From Sphagnum compactum (taxonomy: Eukaryota; Bryophyta; Sphagnopsida; Sphagnales), in assembly GCA_965153455.1 (NCBI GenBank), contig OZ234493.1:13940213-14004212 (forward strand): 64,000 bases of DNA, read 5' to 3'. A program made the translations under genes and the position numbers. Below the pieces are notes generated by a model. That model did not search any database and was not told the origin of the DNA. It saw only the letters and a list, made by a program, of their open reading frames with translations. This document shows, one piece after another, positions 62,421-64,000 of the stretch (its first letter is position 1; each line of letters begins with the position of its first letter).

Positions 62421-63150
62421 GTACAAAGATGCTTAGATCTACCACACATGCCATCTTTGTTACTCCAAATGAAGTATTGAAGTAGGCAACAATGGAACTT
62501 ATGTTGTTGGAGAAAGCCATGATCACAACACCCCAAATATAAATAAAGTTTGAGAACACCCCAAGTATATATCAATGAAAACTACTTAAAGACATATATT
62601 TACTAGTTCTTTTATCTCCTCTTCCAATGATATGGCGCATCCCATACTGATCATCCCTTTCAAACTAAAAAAATGTTCATGATAACAAATCATAAGTTAT
62701 ATACTCCATCCCATTAATTCCAAGACTTATAAATTTAACTACAACTTAAGTTTTACTCCTTCAAGATATAGAAAGTGCTATGAAAAGATGCACATGTTTC
62801 TATTATTTTTAAACCAACTAGATTAGCACCTAAGTACCCAAACCTCATAAAATTGACAAGGATACACACTGCAATAGAAAAAATACTCACATTTATTTTG
62901 AATTTTCAAGAATAAAATTAACATCCTCTCCAAAAGTCATGAAATACCAATATAAAGTCAAAACCTTCTCCCAAAACTAGCAACCCTTTAAAAGTTTCTT
63001 TGAAAAAAAATTAGCAAAAAAAGAAAATTTTGCCAAGGATTTTAATGGTAAGATCCTTTAAGGGCTTACATTATAATTACCAAAGTTTTTGAGTATTGAA
63101 ACTTTTTACCGAAATTGGAGTATTGAAGTTTTGTACTAAAAGGCTTTACC
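62421..63150. other. Spacer, nothing recognised
   Basis: AT-rich with no supported coding or RNA feature. Confidence 0.45.
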
Positions 63151-63179
63151 AAAAGTCACTACCAAGACCGTTTACCAAA

Positions 63180-63420
63180 AGTTCATTACTAAAAATGGGA
63201 GGGGCCAAGGACCAAAAATGAAAAGGGCAAGTGACTGAAAATGAAAAGGCCATGATCCAAATTGGAAAGGGCTAGTGATTGAAAATTTAAAGGTTTGATA
63301 ATCACACTTACATGACATCTGTCCAATGGTGACTGAGAGGTCACCACAATTGTTTGATGGTGACTGAAACATGCATAGTTGTTTACTGGTGACCAAATTG
63401 ATATATTCAAGTTTAGTAAT
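63180..63420. repeat. AAATGAAAAGGGC and GGTGACTGAAA repeats
   Basis: Three to four units of about 26 bp, ACCAAAAATGAAAAGGGCAA and similar, occupy 63208-63295. TGGTGACTGA(A/G)A motifs follow at 63330-63400, of the same type as at 50650 and 52150. A G-run GGGGGAGGGGGGGGG lies near 63463-63478. Confidence 0.65.
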
Positions 63421-63544
63421 CATGGAAGCCTTTTTTTTGCCTTCTGTTTCTGCTTTCTTTTTGAGGGGGAGGGGGGGGGTGATTATTTTTCAAAATTTGG
63501 AAAGTGACTTAAGTATGTGAAATCACCCACAATAATGTTTAGAG

Positions 63545-64000
63545 GTTCAAGAAATTTGAAAAAACAAAATCATGGGTAATGTGTACAACTTTTTATATCA
63601 ACTTGTGAGGAAATACCAATATCCTTTATTTACAAAGAATGTGCATTTATGTGTTTGCAACAAAATTATGCACTTCTGTCATGGACAATATTCCTATTTA
63701 TGGTTGTATTCTATTGAAGTAATCATGTGTGTTATAAACATGAAGTTCCTTGGGGATGTCTTTGTATAACAAATCCTCTAGCATATTCATGGTAACATCC
63801 AAAACATATACACTTTCAAATGCACATGGTAGATATTTGACATTTGCACCCTTGTAATCCCAAGCTACAAACATTCACTCCCCTTTCGTGATTTGTGCAT
63901 TACTAACATACAAGGTTGATGGGATTTCCTTGTACAACAAGCCTTTTAGTAATTGAACGATATCTACATAATATTCTCCTTCTTTCTAGCTTGGGAAATA
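63545..64000 (-). pseudogene. Dispersed repeat coding relic (copy 2), runs off the window
   Basis: The sequence matches 51410-51850 over most of its length. Shared plus-strand landmarks in the same order are AAATCATGGGTAA, ATACCAATATC, TTTATTTA, AATCATGTGTGT, ATAAACATGAAG, ATATTTGACATT and GGGATTTCCTTGTACAACAA. On the minus strand the coding pattern is again LLYKEIP followed by YVLDVT and HVYNTHDYF. The copy is broken by stops and continues beyond 64000. Confidence 0.6.

Overview
This window is nuclear DNA of a land plant. Four spliced or plant-type protein genes, a nuclear tRNA-Glu(CTC), and relics of Copia, CACTA and SINE elements point that way. I cannot name the species. Gene density is low (four protein genes in 64 kb), and a stand-alone mitochondrial-type intron maturase domain encoded in the nucleus is compatible with a seed-free plant (fern, lycophyte or bryophyte), but that is inference. 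All exon boundaries were placed by eye from GT/AG sites, reading-frame continuity and what I know of the families; no alignment or transcript was available.

Layout. 1-2254: AT-rich DNA without genes. 2255-2327 (minus): tRNA-Glu. 2803-3789: two consecutive tandem duplications. 3807-4796 (minus): a 329-residue protein with a group II intron maturase domain X, a likely mitochondrial presequence and no reverse-transcriptase domain. 4797-5208: a 412-bp head-to-head promoter shared with GIF (5209-7082, plus, 4 exons, 210 aa), an ANGUSTIFOLIA3-type SNH-domain coactivator. 7083-23838: repeat-rich DNA holding a SINE with target-site duplication, a decayed Copia element with PBS, PPT and LTR remnants, a 1-kb GGTTATT/GGCTATT array with an inverted repeat, and a coding relic whose in-frame stops are all TAA/TAG. 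23839-31161 (plus): PEX1, 17 exons, 1255 aa, with both AAA+ modules. 31162-38000: spacer with several tandem repeats and a Tourist-like MITE. About 38000-43667 (plus): UDP-glucose 4-epimerase, 9 coding exons, 383 aa, with a GC-rich 5' leader. 44880-64000: transposon territory, with a CACTA relic (DUF4218/DUF4216 regions), two non-autonomous CACTA-type elements, a solo LTR, a broken protein-kinase-like gene and a dispersed repeat present twice.

The host genes do not form a pathway. PEX1 recycles the peroxisomal import receptor, UGE supplies UDP-galactose, GIF drives cell proliferation with GRF factors, and the maturase-X protein probably acts in mitochondrial intron splicing. The points most worth following are the domain-X-only nuclear maturase and its divergent pairing with GIF, the recurrence of tRNA-like (Pol III box) modules inside CACTA-bounded elements, and the TAA/TAG-only stop pattern in the 18.6-21.6 kb relic.
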